Source: VBAU01 sp036005185
GTDB lineage: Bacteria > Bacteroidota > Bacteroidia > Chitinophagales > Chitinophagaceae
Direction of reading: 5' to 3'
DNA: 64,000 bases
NCBI GenBank assembly: GCA_036005185.1
Contig: DASYQS010000002.1
Span: 62,001 to 126,000, forward strand
Every line of letters begins with the position of its first letter. Within the stretch, counting starts at the first letter, position 1. Positions 8,880-16,138 of the stretch are shown here, in pieces. The notes beneath the pieces are model-generated. The model was not told the DNA's origin. It was given only the letters and a program-made list of their open reading frames with translations, and did no database searches. Position numbers and translations under genes: made by a program.

Positions 8880-9368
8880 TTATTCTTCTGTTGTTGTTTC
8901 TTCTTCTTTCGTTTCTTCAGTCTCAGCTTTACCTTTTTTAGCTCCACCACGGCCACGCCTCGTTCTTTTTGCTCCTTCTTTTCTCTCCTCTTTTCCTTTG
9001 CCATATATTTCATTAAAATCAACTAGTTCAATCATGGCCTGTTCTGCATTATCACCAGGGCGAGTTCCTATTTTAATAACACGGGTATATCCGCCAGGGC
9101 GACCCGCAATTCTTTCAGCGACTGTGCTGAACAATTCGGATATTGCTTCCTTATCCTGCAAGTAGCTAAATACTACACGACGCTGGTGAGTGCTGTTATC
9201 TTTACTCTTTGTAATAAGAGGTTCAACATAAGTACGCAAGGCTTTTGCTTTGGCCACTGTTGTTATAATCCTTTTGTGGGCAATTAACTGGCAAGCTAAA
9301 TTGCTCAGCAAAGCATCTCTGTGTGCTTTTTTTCTGCCCAGATTTTTGATCTTGTCTCCGTGACGCAT
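8880..9368 (-). CDS. rplQ: 50S ribosomal protein L17, with acidic/basic C-terminal extension
   Basis: Last gene of the alpha operon. The first 115 residues match L17 (MRHGDKIKNLGRKKAHRDAL at the start, GGYTRVIKIGTRPGDNAEQA near 92). The usual bacterial core is about 115-130 residues; this one has 162. The extra C-terminus is rich in Lys, Arg and Glu (RRGRGGAKKGK followed by a Glu/Thr tail). Such extensions are seen in Bacteroidota. It sits on the large subunit near the peptide exit tunnel. A strong terminator follows. Confidence 0.97.
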   Translation of the reverse strand: MRHGDKIKNLGRKKAHRDALLSNLACQLIAHKRIITTVAKAKALRTYVEPLITKSKDNSTHQRRVVFSYLQDKEAISELFSTVAERIAGRPGGYTRVIKIGTRPGDNAEQAMIELVDFNEIYGKGKEERKEGAKRTRRGRGGAKKGKAETEETKEEETTTEE

Positions 9369-9415
9369 GACATTTAAGTTTTATTCGGCTACACCGTGTC
9401 AGGAATTGTAGCCTT

Positions 9416-9596
9416 AACCCCCAACCCCTAAAGGGGAGTAAATAATACTCCGCCAGAGAAAGAAGTTTTTTGTTATTAAATATTGTTCATTATTGTTCTG
9501 AACGTTGAAATCTCAACTGTCAACGTTCAATCAAAGAACTATTCTATAAATTTTATCTCTACAGCCTAAGTTCCCCCTTTAGGGGGACAGAGGGTT
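9416..9596. repeat. Inverted pair of palindrome-centred repeats flanking the rplQ-rpoA spacer
   Basis: The left copy (9416-9439) has the core CCCCTAAAGGGG at 9425-9436. The right copy (9568-9596) has the core CCCCCTTTAGGGGG at 9573-9586. The asymmetric flanks (ACCC on one side, AGT or AACTT on the other) show that the copies are in opposite orientation, about 137 bases apart. The right copy runs up to the rpoA stop codon at 9596-9598. Confidence 0.65.
9497..9531. repeat. Heptad-period tract, rplQ-rpoA spacer
   Basis: Five consecutive 7-base units fit the pattern NNT(G/C)AAN, for example GTTGAAA and TGTCAAC. The tract also contains the inverted repeat GAACGTTGA (9500-9508) / TCAACGTTC (9520-9528). 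Confidence 0.5.
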
Positions 9597-10597
9597 TACA
9601 GTTCATCCGCATCTACACCCAGCTTCTGCAGATCCATTCCGAAATGCAAACCTCTTTCAGTCAGCACCTGTTCAATTTCAGCTAATGATTTCTGACCAAA
9701 GTTGCGGAACTTCATCAGGTCTTCCTGCTCGTACTGAACCAGCTCGCTCAGCGAATTGATCTTTGCAGCTTTTAAACAGTTAAAGGCCCGTACTGAAAGA
9801 TCAAGATCTTCCAATGGTGTCTTTAATACTTTACGCAACTGTAGTGTTTGCTCATCAACCAGATCTTCTTTCTTTTCTTCTTTATTGTCGAATGTGATAT
9901 TCTCATCGGTAATGATCATCAGGTGTTGGATCAAAATGCGTGAAGCCTGTTTCACAGCTTCTTCAGGATGTATAGTACCATCTGTTGAAACTTCCATGAT
10001 CAGCTTTTCATAGTCAGTGCGTTGCTCCACACGGGTATTTTCAATGCTATACCTCACGTTTTTGATGGGAGTATAAATGGCATCGACCGGAATGTATCCC
10101 AGAGGAGCATCCTTCGGTTTGTTTTCTTCGGCCGGAACATAACCACGACCCTTGCCAATAGTTAACTCTATATCCATTTTTGCCGATGAATCCAGTGTGC
10201 AGATCAGCAATTGAGGATTCATTACTTCAAAACTTTGAGTGGCATCGCCAATCATACCAGCGGTAAATTCCGTTCTGTTCCTTACCGACAGCATGATCCT
10301 TTCGTGCGCTACTTCATGATCAACTTTTTTACGCAAACGAACCTGTTTCAGATTTAGCAAGATCTCAACCACATCCTCACTCACACCTTTAATGGTAGCA
10401 AATTCATGATCTACACCTTCTATTTTTACGCCCGTAATGGCATATCCTTCCAATGAACTTAACAAAACGCGGCGCAATGCATTACCAATAGTAACTGCAT
10501 AACCCGGTTCAAGCGGACGAAATTCAAATTGTGCTTCGAAGTCAGTTGCTTTTTGCAAAATAATTTTATCTGGCTTCTGAAAATTTAAAATGGCCAT
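9596..10597 (-). CDS. rpoA: DNA-directed RNA polymerase alpha subunit
   Basis: A 333-residue protein of normal length. The N-terminal assembly domain (about 1-230) includes EPGYAVTIGNALRRVLLSSL near residue 31, the signature segment for dimerisation and beta-subunit contact. The C-terminal domain (about 265-325) contains the helix-hairpin-helix DNA-binding part, including NCLKAAKINSLSELV and FGQKSLAEIEQVL. Between rpsD and rplQ as in the standard alpha operon. Its stop codon is touched by a palindromic repeat, and a heptad tract begins 4 bases upstream of its start codon. Confidence 0.98.
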   Translation of the reverse strand: MAILNFQKPDKIILQKATDFEAQFEFRPLEPGYAVTIGNALRRVLLSSLEGYAITGVKIEGVDHEFATIKGVSEDVVEILLNLKQVRLRKKVDHEVAHERIMLSVRNRTEFTAGMIGDATQSFEVMNPQLLICTLDSSAKMDIELTIGKGRGYVPAEENKPKDAPLGYIPVDAIYTPIKNVRYSIENTRVEQRTDYEKLIMEVSTDGTIHPEEAVKQASRILIQHLMIITDENITFDNKEEKKEDLVDEQTLQLRKVLKTPLEDLDLSVRAFNCLKAAKINSLSELVQYEQEDLMKFRNFGQKSLAEIEQVLTERGLHFGMDLQKLGVDADEL

Positions 10598-10600
10598 ATG

Positions 10601-10635
10601 AATTTTTGATTTACGATTTTAGATTAAAAATTTCT
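10601..10635. repeat. Heptad-period tract immediately upstream of rpoA
   Basis: Five 7-base units with the word GATTNNN in the middle three (GATTTAC, GATTTTA, then GATTAAA), flanked by AATTTTT and AATTTCT. It begins 4 bases upstream of the rpoA start codon. Confidence 0.5.
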
Positions 10636-10694
10636 TTGGATACCAGCTTCAGTAGCTCCGATTGATCTTCTATTGCGTCGCAATCCATTCATCG

Positions 10695-10741
10695 TTCTGT
10701 AATTCTATTCTTCTATTCTAAATTCTTCCATTCTGTATTCT
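10695..10741. repeat. Short-word repeat tract, rpoA-rpsD spacer
   Basis: TTCT recurs at 10695, 10703, 10708, 10716, 10723, 10731 and 10738, usually 7 or 8 bases apart with one interval of 5. The tract ends against the rpsD stop codon. The 7-base phase is less regular here than in the neighbouring spacers. Confidence 0.4.
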
Positions 10742-11346
10742 TACTTAGAATACAATTCCACTATCAGCTGCTCCTTAATATTTTCAGGCACACTTTCTCT
10801 TTCAGGATAGGCAATGAAAGTTCCTTGCATTTCGGTTTCATTCCAATCCAGCCAGCTAAATTTTTGATTTTTGCCGCGAATTTGGTTAGTAACAGAAGTG
10901 TTGCCCTTGCTTTTTTCTTTCAAGCCGATGATATCTCCTGGCCTCAATGAAAAAGAAGGAACATTTACTACTTCACCATTTACGGTAACGTGCTTGTGAC
11001 TTACAAGCTGGCGTGCTGCGGGGCGGCTTGGAGCAATACCCATTCTGAAAACGGCATTATCCAAACGGGCTTCCAACAGTTTTATCAGGTTATCACCTGT
11101 TGCGCCTTTACGACGTGCAGCTTCAACAAAAGTTTTACGGAATTGTTTTTCCAACACTCCATAAGTATATTTTGCCTTTTGCTTTTCACGAAGCTGAAGG
11201 GCATATTCGCCTAAGCTTTTACGCTTGCGCGTAGCTCCATGCTGACCGGGAGGATTGCTATTTTTACCCAGCCACTTACCATTGCCTAAAATAGGCTCAC
11301 CAAAAATGCGGGAAATCTTGGTCTTTGGACCATTGTAACGTGCCAT
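10741..11346 (-). CDS. rpsD: 30S ribosomal protein S4
   Basis: A 201-residue primary 16S rRNA-binding protein. The start MARYNGPKTKISRIFGEPI and the S4 domain around residues 93-155 (EARLDNAVFRMGIAPSRPAA, then HKHVTVNGEVVNVPS) are characteristic. There is no Cys-type zinc knuckle at the N-terminus. In enterics S4 represses the alpha operon by binding its leader; the 152-base rpsK-rpsD spacer here contains several possible hairpins but no recognisable S4 pseudoknot was identified. Confidence 0.98.
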   Translation of the reverse strand: MARYNGPKTKISRIFGEPILGNGKWLGKNSNPPGQHGATRKRKSLGEYALQLREKQKAKYTYGVLEKQFRKTFVEAARRKGATGDNLIKLLEARLDNAVFRMGIAPSRPAARQLVSHKHVTVNGEVVNVPSFSLRPGDIIGLKEKSKGNTSVTNQIRGKNQKFSWLDWNETEMQGTFIAYPERESVPENIKEQLIVELYSK

Positions 11347-11462
11347 AATTTTTTTTCATTTCAGTTTTTTTAGAAACCGGTGAACTGATCCGTAAAAAAC
11401 TGTAAAAAATTAATCAGTCACCCTTTGTTAAATGAATCAATTTGGCGATTCAATATGTATGT

Positions 11463-11495
11463 CTCAGTACTTAGTACCTAAGTGCTGAGTACTCG
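11463..11495. repeat. Inverted repeat with heptad-like phase, rpsD-rpsK spacer
   Basis: CTCAGTACTTAG (11464-11475) pairs with CTAAGTGCTGAG (11479-11490) except for one mismatch. Read on the minus strand, units such as AGTACTC and AGCACTT follow at 7-base spacing with one 8-base step. The tract lies just past the rpsK stop codon. Confidence 0.5.
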
Positions 11496-11498
11496 GAT

Positions 11499-11915
11499 TT
11501 AAACTCTTCTTTTCTTAGGTGGTCGGCAACCATTATGCGGTAATGGTGTCACATCCTTTATCATCACTACATCAATACCGGACTGTGCAATAGCCCGAAT
11601 AGCACTTTCGCGGCCTGCGCCAGGGCCTTTTACAAAAACATCTACCCTTTTCAACCCTGCATCAAAGGCTTTTTTAGCAGCATCACCAGCTGCCATTTGA
11701 GCGGCGTAAGGGGTATTCTTTTTCGAGCCCTTAAAACCCATTTTACCAGCGCTGCTCCAGGAAATTACCTGGCCGCTTTTATTCGTTAAACTAACAATGA
11801 GGTTATTGAAGCTTGCTGTAACGTGCGCATCACCGTAAGTATCAACCTTCACTACCCTTTTTTTAGCCGCAGCTTTGGCGCTTACTTGCTGTTGCTGTTG
11901 TTGTGCTTTTGCCAT
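11499..11915 (-). CDS. rpsK: 30S ribosomal protein S11
   Basis: The start at 11915 (MAKAQQQQQQVSAKAAAKKR) is chosen over an upstream ATG at 11948 because the upstream part would translate a spacer repeat. The core is typical S11: DAHVTASFNNLIVSLTNKSG, then GAGRESAIRAIAQSG near residue 97, and the C-terminus VTPLPHNGCRPPKKRRV. It forms the platform of the small subunit with S6, S18 and others. The N-terminal run of six Gln is unusual and encoded by a CAA/CAG-type microsatellite. Confidence 0.97.
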   Translation of the reverse strand: MAKAQQQQQQVSAKAAAKKRVVKVDTYGDAHVTASFNNLIVSLTNKSGQVISWSSAGKMGFKGSKKNTPYAAQMAAGDAAKKAFDAGLKRVDVFVKGPGAGRESAIRAIAQSGIDVVMIKDVTPLPHNGCRPPKKRRV

Positions 11916-11931
11916 AATTTTTTTTAAGGTA

Positions 11932-11959
11932 CAAGGCTCAAGGTTCAAGATGCAAGGCC
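11932..11959. repeat. Heptad-period tract, rpsK-rpsM spacer
   Basis: Four consecutive 7-base units begin with CAAG (first two: CAAGGCT and CAAGGTT). It is one of the most regular tracts in the window and fills much of the 65-base spacer. Confidence 0.65.
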
Positions 11960-11980
11960 TAAACTTGTGCCTTCATTTTT

Positions 11981-12361
11981 TTATTTCTTAGGCGCTTTCT
12001 TTTTACCGGCCACTGTTTTACGCTTACCTTTTCTTGTACGGCTATTTGTTCTAGTGCGTTGGCCGCGAACAGGCAAGCCTTTACGATGACGCATACCACG
12101 GTAACATGCAATATCCAGCAACCGCTTAATGCTCATTTGTACTTCAGAACGCAGTTGACCTTCCACTTTAAACTCTTCAGTAATTGTATTACGTATGGCA
12201 TTCAGATCATCATCGTTCCAATCGTTTACTTTTTTATCCCTGCTGATATTATTTTTATCAAGAATGTAACGAGCAGTGGATGGACCTATACCGAAAATAT
12301 AGGTGAGGCCTATTTCGCCCCTTTTATTTTTGGGTAAGTCAACACCGGCAATACGAGCCAT
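11981..12361 (-). CDS. rpsM: 30S ribosomal protein S13
   Basis: A 126-residue protein of normal length with MARIAGVDLPKNKRGEIGLT at the start, the helix-two-turn-helix region IFGIGPSTARYIL, and the basic C-terminal tail with GMRHRKGLPVRGQRT that contacts P-site tRNA. It follows rpmJ in the standard order infA-rpmJ-rpsM-rpsK-rpsD-rpoA-rplQ. Confidence 0.98.
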   Translation of the reverse strand: MARIAGVDLPKNKRGEIGLTYIFGIGPSTARYILDKNNISRDKKVNDWNDDDLNAIRNTITEEFKVEGQLRSEVQMSIKRLLDIACYRGMRHRKGLPVRGQRTRTNSRTRKGKRKTVAGKKKAPKK

Positions 12362-12400
12362 ATTTCTGTTTTAGTTTTCTAAGTTTTAAATCTTACTTAT

Positions 12401-12435
12401 CAAATCCCAAGAAACAAATTCCAAGCTCCAAATTT
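12401..12435. repeat. Heptad-period tract, rpmJ-rpsM spacer
   Basis: Five consecutive 7-base units all begin with CAA (for example CAAATCC and CAAGAAA), giving CAARNNN or CAANNNN without any phase slip. The same word starts the units of the rpsK-rpsM spacer. Confidence 0.65.
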
Positions 12436-12470
12436 GGGTCTTGTATCTTGATTTTTAGTTCTTAATTTAA

Positions 12471-12587
12471 TTATCCCTGCCTCTGTTTGAAGCGAGGGTT
12501 CTTTTTGTTAATCACATACAGCTTGCCTTTTCTGCGAACTATTTTGCAGTCGGCGCTACGCTTTTTAATAGATGCTCTTACTTTCAT
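12471..12587 (-). CDS. rpmJ: 50S ribosomal protein L36
   Basis: A 38-residue gene read directly from the minus strand: it begins MKVRASIKKRSADCKIVRRK and ends NPRFKQRQG. One of the usual zinc ligands is visible as Cys14; the CxxC pair and His of zinc-binding L36 are not present, so this is a zinc-independent (C-minus) form. Position between infA and rpsM is the standard one. Confidence 0.97.
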   Translation of the reverse strand: MKVRASIKKRSADCKIVRRKGKLYVINKKNPRFKQRQG

Positions 12588-12600
12588 ATCTGTTTATTTT

Positions 12601-12635
12601 TCGTAGCTCGTATCCGCCTAAGGCAGATCGCAGCT
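12601..12635. repeat. Short heptad-like tract, rpmJ-infA spacer
   Basis: TCGTAGC is followed directly by TCGTATC, then less regular sequence containing CGCCTAAGGC and another CGCAGCT. Only two units are clear, so the call rests mainly on the pattern of the neighbouring spacers. Confidence 0.35.
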
Positions 12636-12636
12636 G

Positions 12637-12855
12637 TTATTTATATCTAAATATTATCCTTCCCCTTGTCAAATCGTATGGGCTCATCTCAACCCCCACT
12701 TTATCACCGGGCAAAATGCGGATATAGTTCATTCTCATTTTTCCCGAGATGGTAGCCAGTATTTCGTGGCCATTTTCCAGCTTTACCCTGAACATAGCAT
12801 TTGAAAGGGCTTCTATAATGGTTCCATCTTGTTTGATCAGGGGTTGTTTCGACAT
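12637..12855 (-). CDS. infA: Translation initiation factor IF-1
   Basis: A 72-residue S1/OB-fold protein of exact family length, MSKQPLIKQDGTIIEALSNA at the start and SPYDLTRGRIIFRYK at the end. It binds the ribosomal A site during initiation. It is the first gene of this alpha-operon block; the genes that usually precede it (secY, map) are not upstream, where an unrelated small gene and an exporter operon lie instead. Confidence 0.98.
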   Translation of the reverse strand: MSKQPLIKQDGTIIEALSNAMFRVKLENGHEILATISGKMRMNYIRILPGDKVGVEMSPYDLTRGRIIFRYK

Positions 12856-12964
12856 ACTATTTTTGGGAGCGCAAAGATAAGCGGATATAGCTTAAAAAAG
12901 AAAAAACCGCCAAAATTTTTAGCTTTTGGCAGTCGAAAATATGTTGATTTTCAGAAATTGATGG

Positions 12965-13366
12965 CTATGCGGGCTTTTCCAGAGGCACTTTTGTCATTTG
13001 CAGGTGTAAGTTTTGTAGCTGGTGTACTCCAATAGGAAAACTGAAATGCCTGCGGTCTTCCCGGTACCACATTTCGATATTTGAAAAATCGCCTTCTTTT
13101 GGAGTTAGGATCCGGAAAGCTCCTTTCATATATTTTACACCCTCTCCATTGAGTTCTTGCTTTTGAAAACCCAATTTCAAAAGCTGCTTTTCATCCACAG
13201 GGATGGGATACATTTCTTCAGGGCTATACCAAAATTCTTGAATGCCATTATCAACCAGTGCTTGGTTTTCCTCATGACTTATCTGCACTACCGCTCCCTC
13301 TCTTTCAATTCCGTCATCAACAACTTTAATAATATCTCCGACTTTTAGTTCTCCTATTTTTAACAT
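12965..13366 (-). CDS. Hypothetical protein of a Bacteroidota-specific small family
   Basis: A 133-residue soluble protein. The layout is an N-terminal LKIGELKVGDIIKV segment like a small beta-barrel, a middle PIPVDEKQLLKLGFQK, and a C-terminal VHQLQNLHLQMTKVPLE. I recognise the 'PIPLTEEILLKCGF ... VHQLQNLYFALTG' type found in Bacteroidota chromosomes and their phages; no function is established to my knowledge. It is a lone gene between infA and the exporter operon, on the same strand as both. Confidence 0.75.
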   Translation of the reverse strand: MLKIGELKVGDIIKVVDDGIEREGAVVQISHEENQALVDNGIQEFWYSPEEMYPIPVDEKQLLKLGFQKQELNGEGVKYMKGAFRILTPKEGDFSNIEMWYREDRRHFSFPIGVHQLQNLHLQMTKVPLEKPA

Positions 13367-13425
13367 GGCAATCGGGTTTTAGTAAACCAATTTACAAAAC
13401 TTTGGAAAAATGAGAAGGAAATTTG

Positions 13426-14544
13426 TCAGGACCGTTTGCGATAATTGATCACAGCCCAACCGTTAAGCACTACAGCAAAGCCAAAAATGGTTAGCAGTTG
13501 ATATTTAATATCGGCTAATCCGCTTCCTTTTAAAACGACCATCCGAATCACTTCAATAAAATAAGAAACAGGATTTGCCTTTGTTATTGCTCTTGCCCAC
13601 GCAGGCATGCTGTCAATGGAGGTATATAAACCACCCAATAAAACAAAGATCATCATCACGAAAAATGAGATCAGCATAGCCTGTTGTTGATTATTTGCGT
13701 AAGTAGAAATTAATAAGCCGACACCCAATATGGCCAATAAATAAACTGCTGCAAAAAAATAAATAGTAAAGAAGCTCCCCACAGGAACAATTCCATAAAC
13801 CAACCAGGCAATGGTGAAGCCGATGGTGAAAACCACCAAACCCAGCAGCCAGAAAGGAATTAGTTTTCCTAAAACAAAATGATATTTTTTTATAGGAGTT
13901 ACATTGATCTGTTCAATAGTGCCAATTTCCTTCTCCTTTACAATATTTATAGCAGTGAGATTTGATCCTACCATGGTCAACAATAGCACCAATATTCCTG
14001 GTACCATAAAAAATTTATAGTTCATTAAAGGATTGAACCAATTTGAGGAAACAACTTCAATATTTGTTTCAGGGCTGAATCTTGGAAATTGAATCCATTC
14101 CGTTCTCACTTCTTTGTTATAATCTTGAATAATGCTCCGCAAGTACGCGCTGCCTAAACCGGCTTTTACACCATTGATGGCATTTACAGCTAAAAAAAGT
14201 TTTGATTCATCTTCTTTCACAAGATCTTTTTCAAAAAAAGCGGGGATTTCCAAAACAAGATCTGCCTTATCATGCTCTATTTGTCGCATAGCATTATCAT
14301 ATGAACCACTATAATTAGTTAGAATAAAATATCCTGAAGCAGTGATCTTATTAATTAGTTGCCTTGAATATTCAGAATGATCATGGTTTACAACAGCCAA
14401 CTTGATGTTTTTTATTTCATAGTCGGCCGCCCAAGGAAGTATAAGCAATTGAATGACCGGCATAATAAAAATGATGCGAAGTATGCCAGGATCGCGAAAA
14501 ATTTGTCTGAACTCTTTTTGCAACAAAAATTTTAATGTTCTCAT
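13426..14544 (-). CDS. ABC-2 type exporter permease (YbhR/YhhJ-like), last gene of exporter operon
   Basis: A 372-residue protein with the YbhS/YbhR layout: one N-terminal membrane helix (near 23-43), a large extracytoplasmic domain (about 45-175), and five or so C-terminal helices (about 180-365). The segment VKEKEIGTIEQINVTPI near residue 207 is the cytoplasmic coupling element of this family. It overlaps the upstream permease by 4 bases, so translation is probably coupled. The two permeases likely form a heterodimer driven by the two ATPases encoded upstream. Confidence 0.93.
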   Translation of the reverse strand: MRTLKFLLQKEFRQIFRDPGILRIIFIMPVIQLLILPWAADYEIKNIKLAVVNHDHSEYSRQLINKITASGYFILTNYSGSYDNAMRQIEHDKADLVLEIPAFFEKDLVKEDESKLFLAVNAINGVKAGLGSAYLRSIIQDYNKEVRTEWIQFPRFSPETNIEVVSSNWFNPLMNYKFFMVPGILVLLLTMVGSNLTAINIVKEKEIGTIEQINVTPIKKYHFVLGKLIPFWLLGLVVFTIGFTIAWLVYGIVPVGSFFTIYFFAAVYLLAILGVGLLISTYANNQQQAMLISFFVMMIFVLLGGLYTSIDSMPAWARAITKANPVSYFIEVIRMVVLKGSGLADIKYQLLTIFGFAVVLNGWAVINYRKRS

Positions 14545-15647
14545 GCCAATCTGATTTTAAAATTCTTAATGGCCATGGTTAAAAAGAAAAGCATCATTCC
14601 CCCAAGAATCAGTGTTTCTTTCCAAACAGTAAACAGTCCGGTTCCTTTTATCATTACAGATTTTACAATTGTATAATACCATTTTGCAGGTACTATATTT
14701 GAAACGATTCTTAATGGCAGCGGCATATTTTCAACAGGGAACATAAAGCCACTCAACATAATGGTTGGTAGAAAAAGCGCCACCAGCGAAATAAACATTG
14801 CAGTCTGCTGAGATTCTGCTCCCGATGAAATGAGCAAGCCAAGTGATAGTGAAACGAGAGTAAACAAAATGCTTTCGAAACCAAGTAATAAAAGACTTCC
14901 ATTTATAGGAACTTCGAGCACAAAAACGCTTAATAGTAAAATGCTGGTAATATTAATTGCAGAAAGCAAAAGGTAAGGGACTGCTTTGGCAATCACAACC
15001 ATTAACGGCTTCATAGGTGAAACAAGCATGACTTCCATAGTGCCCATTTCTTTTTCTTTTACAATTGTAATCGCAGTCATCATGGTACAAACCAGAAGCA
15101 GAACCATTGCCATTACACCCGGAACAAAATTGTAAGCTCCTTTTAATTCGGGATTGTACAACATTTTTGTTTCTGTATCGATGCTGTAAGGAAGTTTGCG
15201 TTCATCGGTGATCCTTTGCTGATAATCCGTAATGATGGCAGATGCATAATTGGTTAATGTGTTCGCCACATTTGGGTCTGATGCGTCGGCGATCAACTGC
15301 ACCTGAGCTTTATTAAAATGCTGTATATCTTCATTAAAATGCGGAGGAAAAACAACAGCTAGCTTGATCTTGCCTTCTCGGAATACTTTTTCTATTTCGT
15401 CGTATGAGAAGATATCTTGCTTCACATCAAAATATCTGCTTGCATTAAGCTGGGCAATAAGCGATTGGGTAGCCACATCTTTTGATTGATCAAACACAGC
15501 AATTCTGGAGTTCTTCACCTCATTCGTCAATGCAAAACCAAAAATGACGATCTGCACAATGGGCATGCCAAGCAAAATGAACATCGTTCGCTTATCACGA
15601 AATATATGATGGAATTCCTTTCGCACAAATGATAAAAATTGTTTCAT
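14541..15647 (-). CDS. ABC-2 type exporter permease (YbhS-like)
   Basis: A 368-residue protein with the same layout as its downstream neighbour: helix near 23-43, extracytoplasmic domain to about 175, and a C-terminal membrane domain. VKEKEMGTMEVMLVSPM near residue 197 matches the corresponding element of the other permease. Both ends overlap neighbouring genes by 4 bases. Family knowledge says such pairs export drugs or lipophilic compounds through a HlyD-type adaptor and TolC; the substrate here is unknown. Confidence 0.93.
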   Translation of the reverse strand: MKQFLSFVRKEFHHIFRDKRTMFILLGMPIVQIVIFGFALTNEVKNSRIAVFDQSKDVATQSLIAQLNASRYFDVKQDIFSYDEIEKVFREGKIKLAVVFPPHFNEDIQHFNKAQVQLIADASDPNVANTLTNYASAIITDYQQRITDERKLPYSIDTETKMLYNPELKGAYNFVPGVMAMVLLLVCTMMTAITIVKEKEMGTMEVMLVSPMKPLMVVIAKAVPYLLLSAINITSILLLSVFVLEVPINGSLLLLGFESILFTLVSLSLGLLISSGAESQQTAMFISLVALFLPTIMLSGFMFPVENMPLPLRIVSNIVPAKWYYTIVKSVMIKGTGLFTVWKETLILGGMMLFFLTMAIKNFKIRLA

Positions 15648-16138
15648 TGGTTTTTGTTTTGATCAGGATGGTAAGGCGTCAGCCGCGGCAGCCATCTAGA
15701 AACATGTTTTTTATATTCGTTGTATTCGTCCCCAAATCTTTTTTCAAGACCAGGTTCTTCTGAAATAATAAAATAAATGGTGTTAATGATAAAGAAGCAT
15801 CCAGCCCATATTAATATATTTTTTGACCAAAGACTGAGCGCTTCTCCAAGCAATACAATAAAAACTCCCAATATCATTGGATTTCTTACATATCGATAAA
15901 GACCTGTGATCACTAATTTTTTTGTTGGAGACCAGGGAGCTAATGTTCCTTTTCCTATTCGAATAAATGAAGTGATAGTTAATGCCATTACAATTAATCC
16001 GAACAGGATTAAGATCAGTCCGAAAACCAAATGAGGACCTGCTTCAATAGTCCGTTTTTTTTCAACCCATAGCGGAACAAGCACCAGCACCGTAACTGGA
16101 AGAATAAAAGAAATAATTTGTTTAAATAAGTTTTTCAT
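15644..16138 (-). CDS. Isoprenylcysteine carboxyl methyltransferase (ICMT/PEMT)-family membrane protein
   Basis: A 164-residue protein with four likely membrane helices. The C-terminal half has the family motif: GLYRYVRNPMILG near residue 80, a Glu in LLGEALSLW, and EEPGLEKRFGDEYNEYKKHV followed by RWLPR. These residues bind S-adenosylmethionine and the lipid substrate in ICMT/phospholipid methyltransferases. The gene is embedded in the exporter operon with 4-base overlaps on both sides, which implies a functional link. It might modify a lipid-like export substrate, but that is inference. Confidence 0.88.
   Translation of the reverse strand: MKNLFKQIISFILPVTVLVLVPLWVEKKRTIEAGPHLVFGLILILFGLIVMALTITSFIRIGKGTLAPWSPTKKLVITGLYRYVRNPMILGVFIVLLGEALSLWSKNILIWAGCFFIINTIYFIISEEPGLEKRFGDEYNEYKKHVSRWLPRLTPYHPDQNKNQ

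Noticed and set aside
8822..9022. Lys-rich frame overlapping the 3' end of rplQ
   Set aside because: Shadow of the charged L17 extension in another frame; it also crosses the terminator.
11347..11462. S4 autoregulatory leader upstream of rpsD
   Set aside because: Several inverted repeats (ACTGAT/ATCAGT, TGAATC/GATTCA) are present but no known S4 pseudoknot could be matched.
9369..12636. CRISPR array in the alpha-operon spacers
   Set aside because: Units are about 7 bases and degenerate, with no 24-40 base repeats or spacers and no cas genes in the window.
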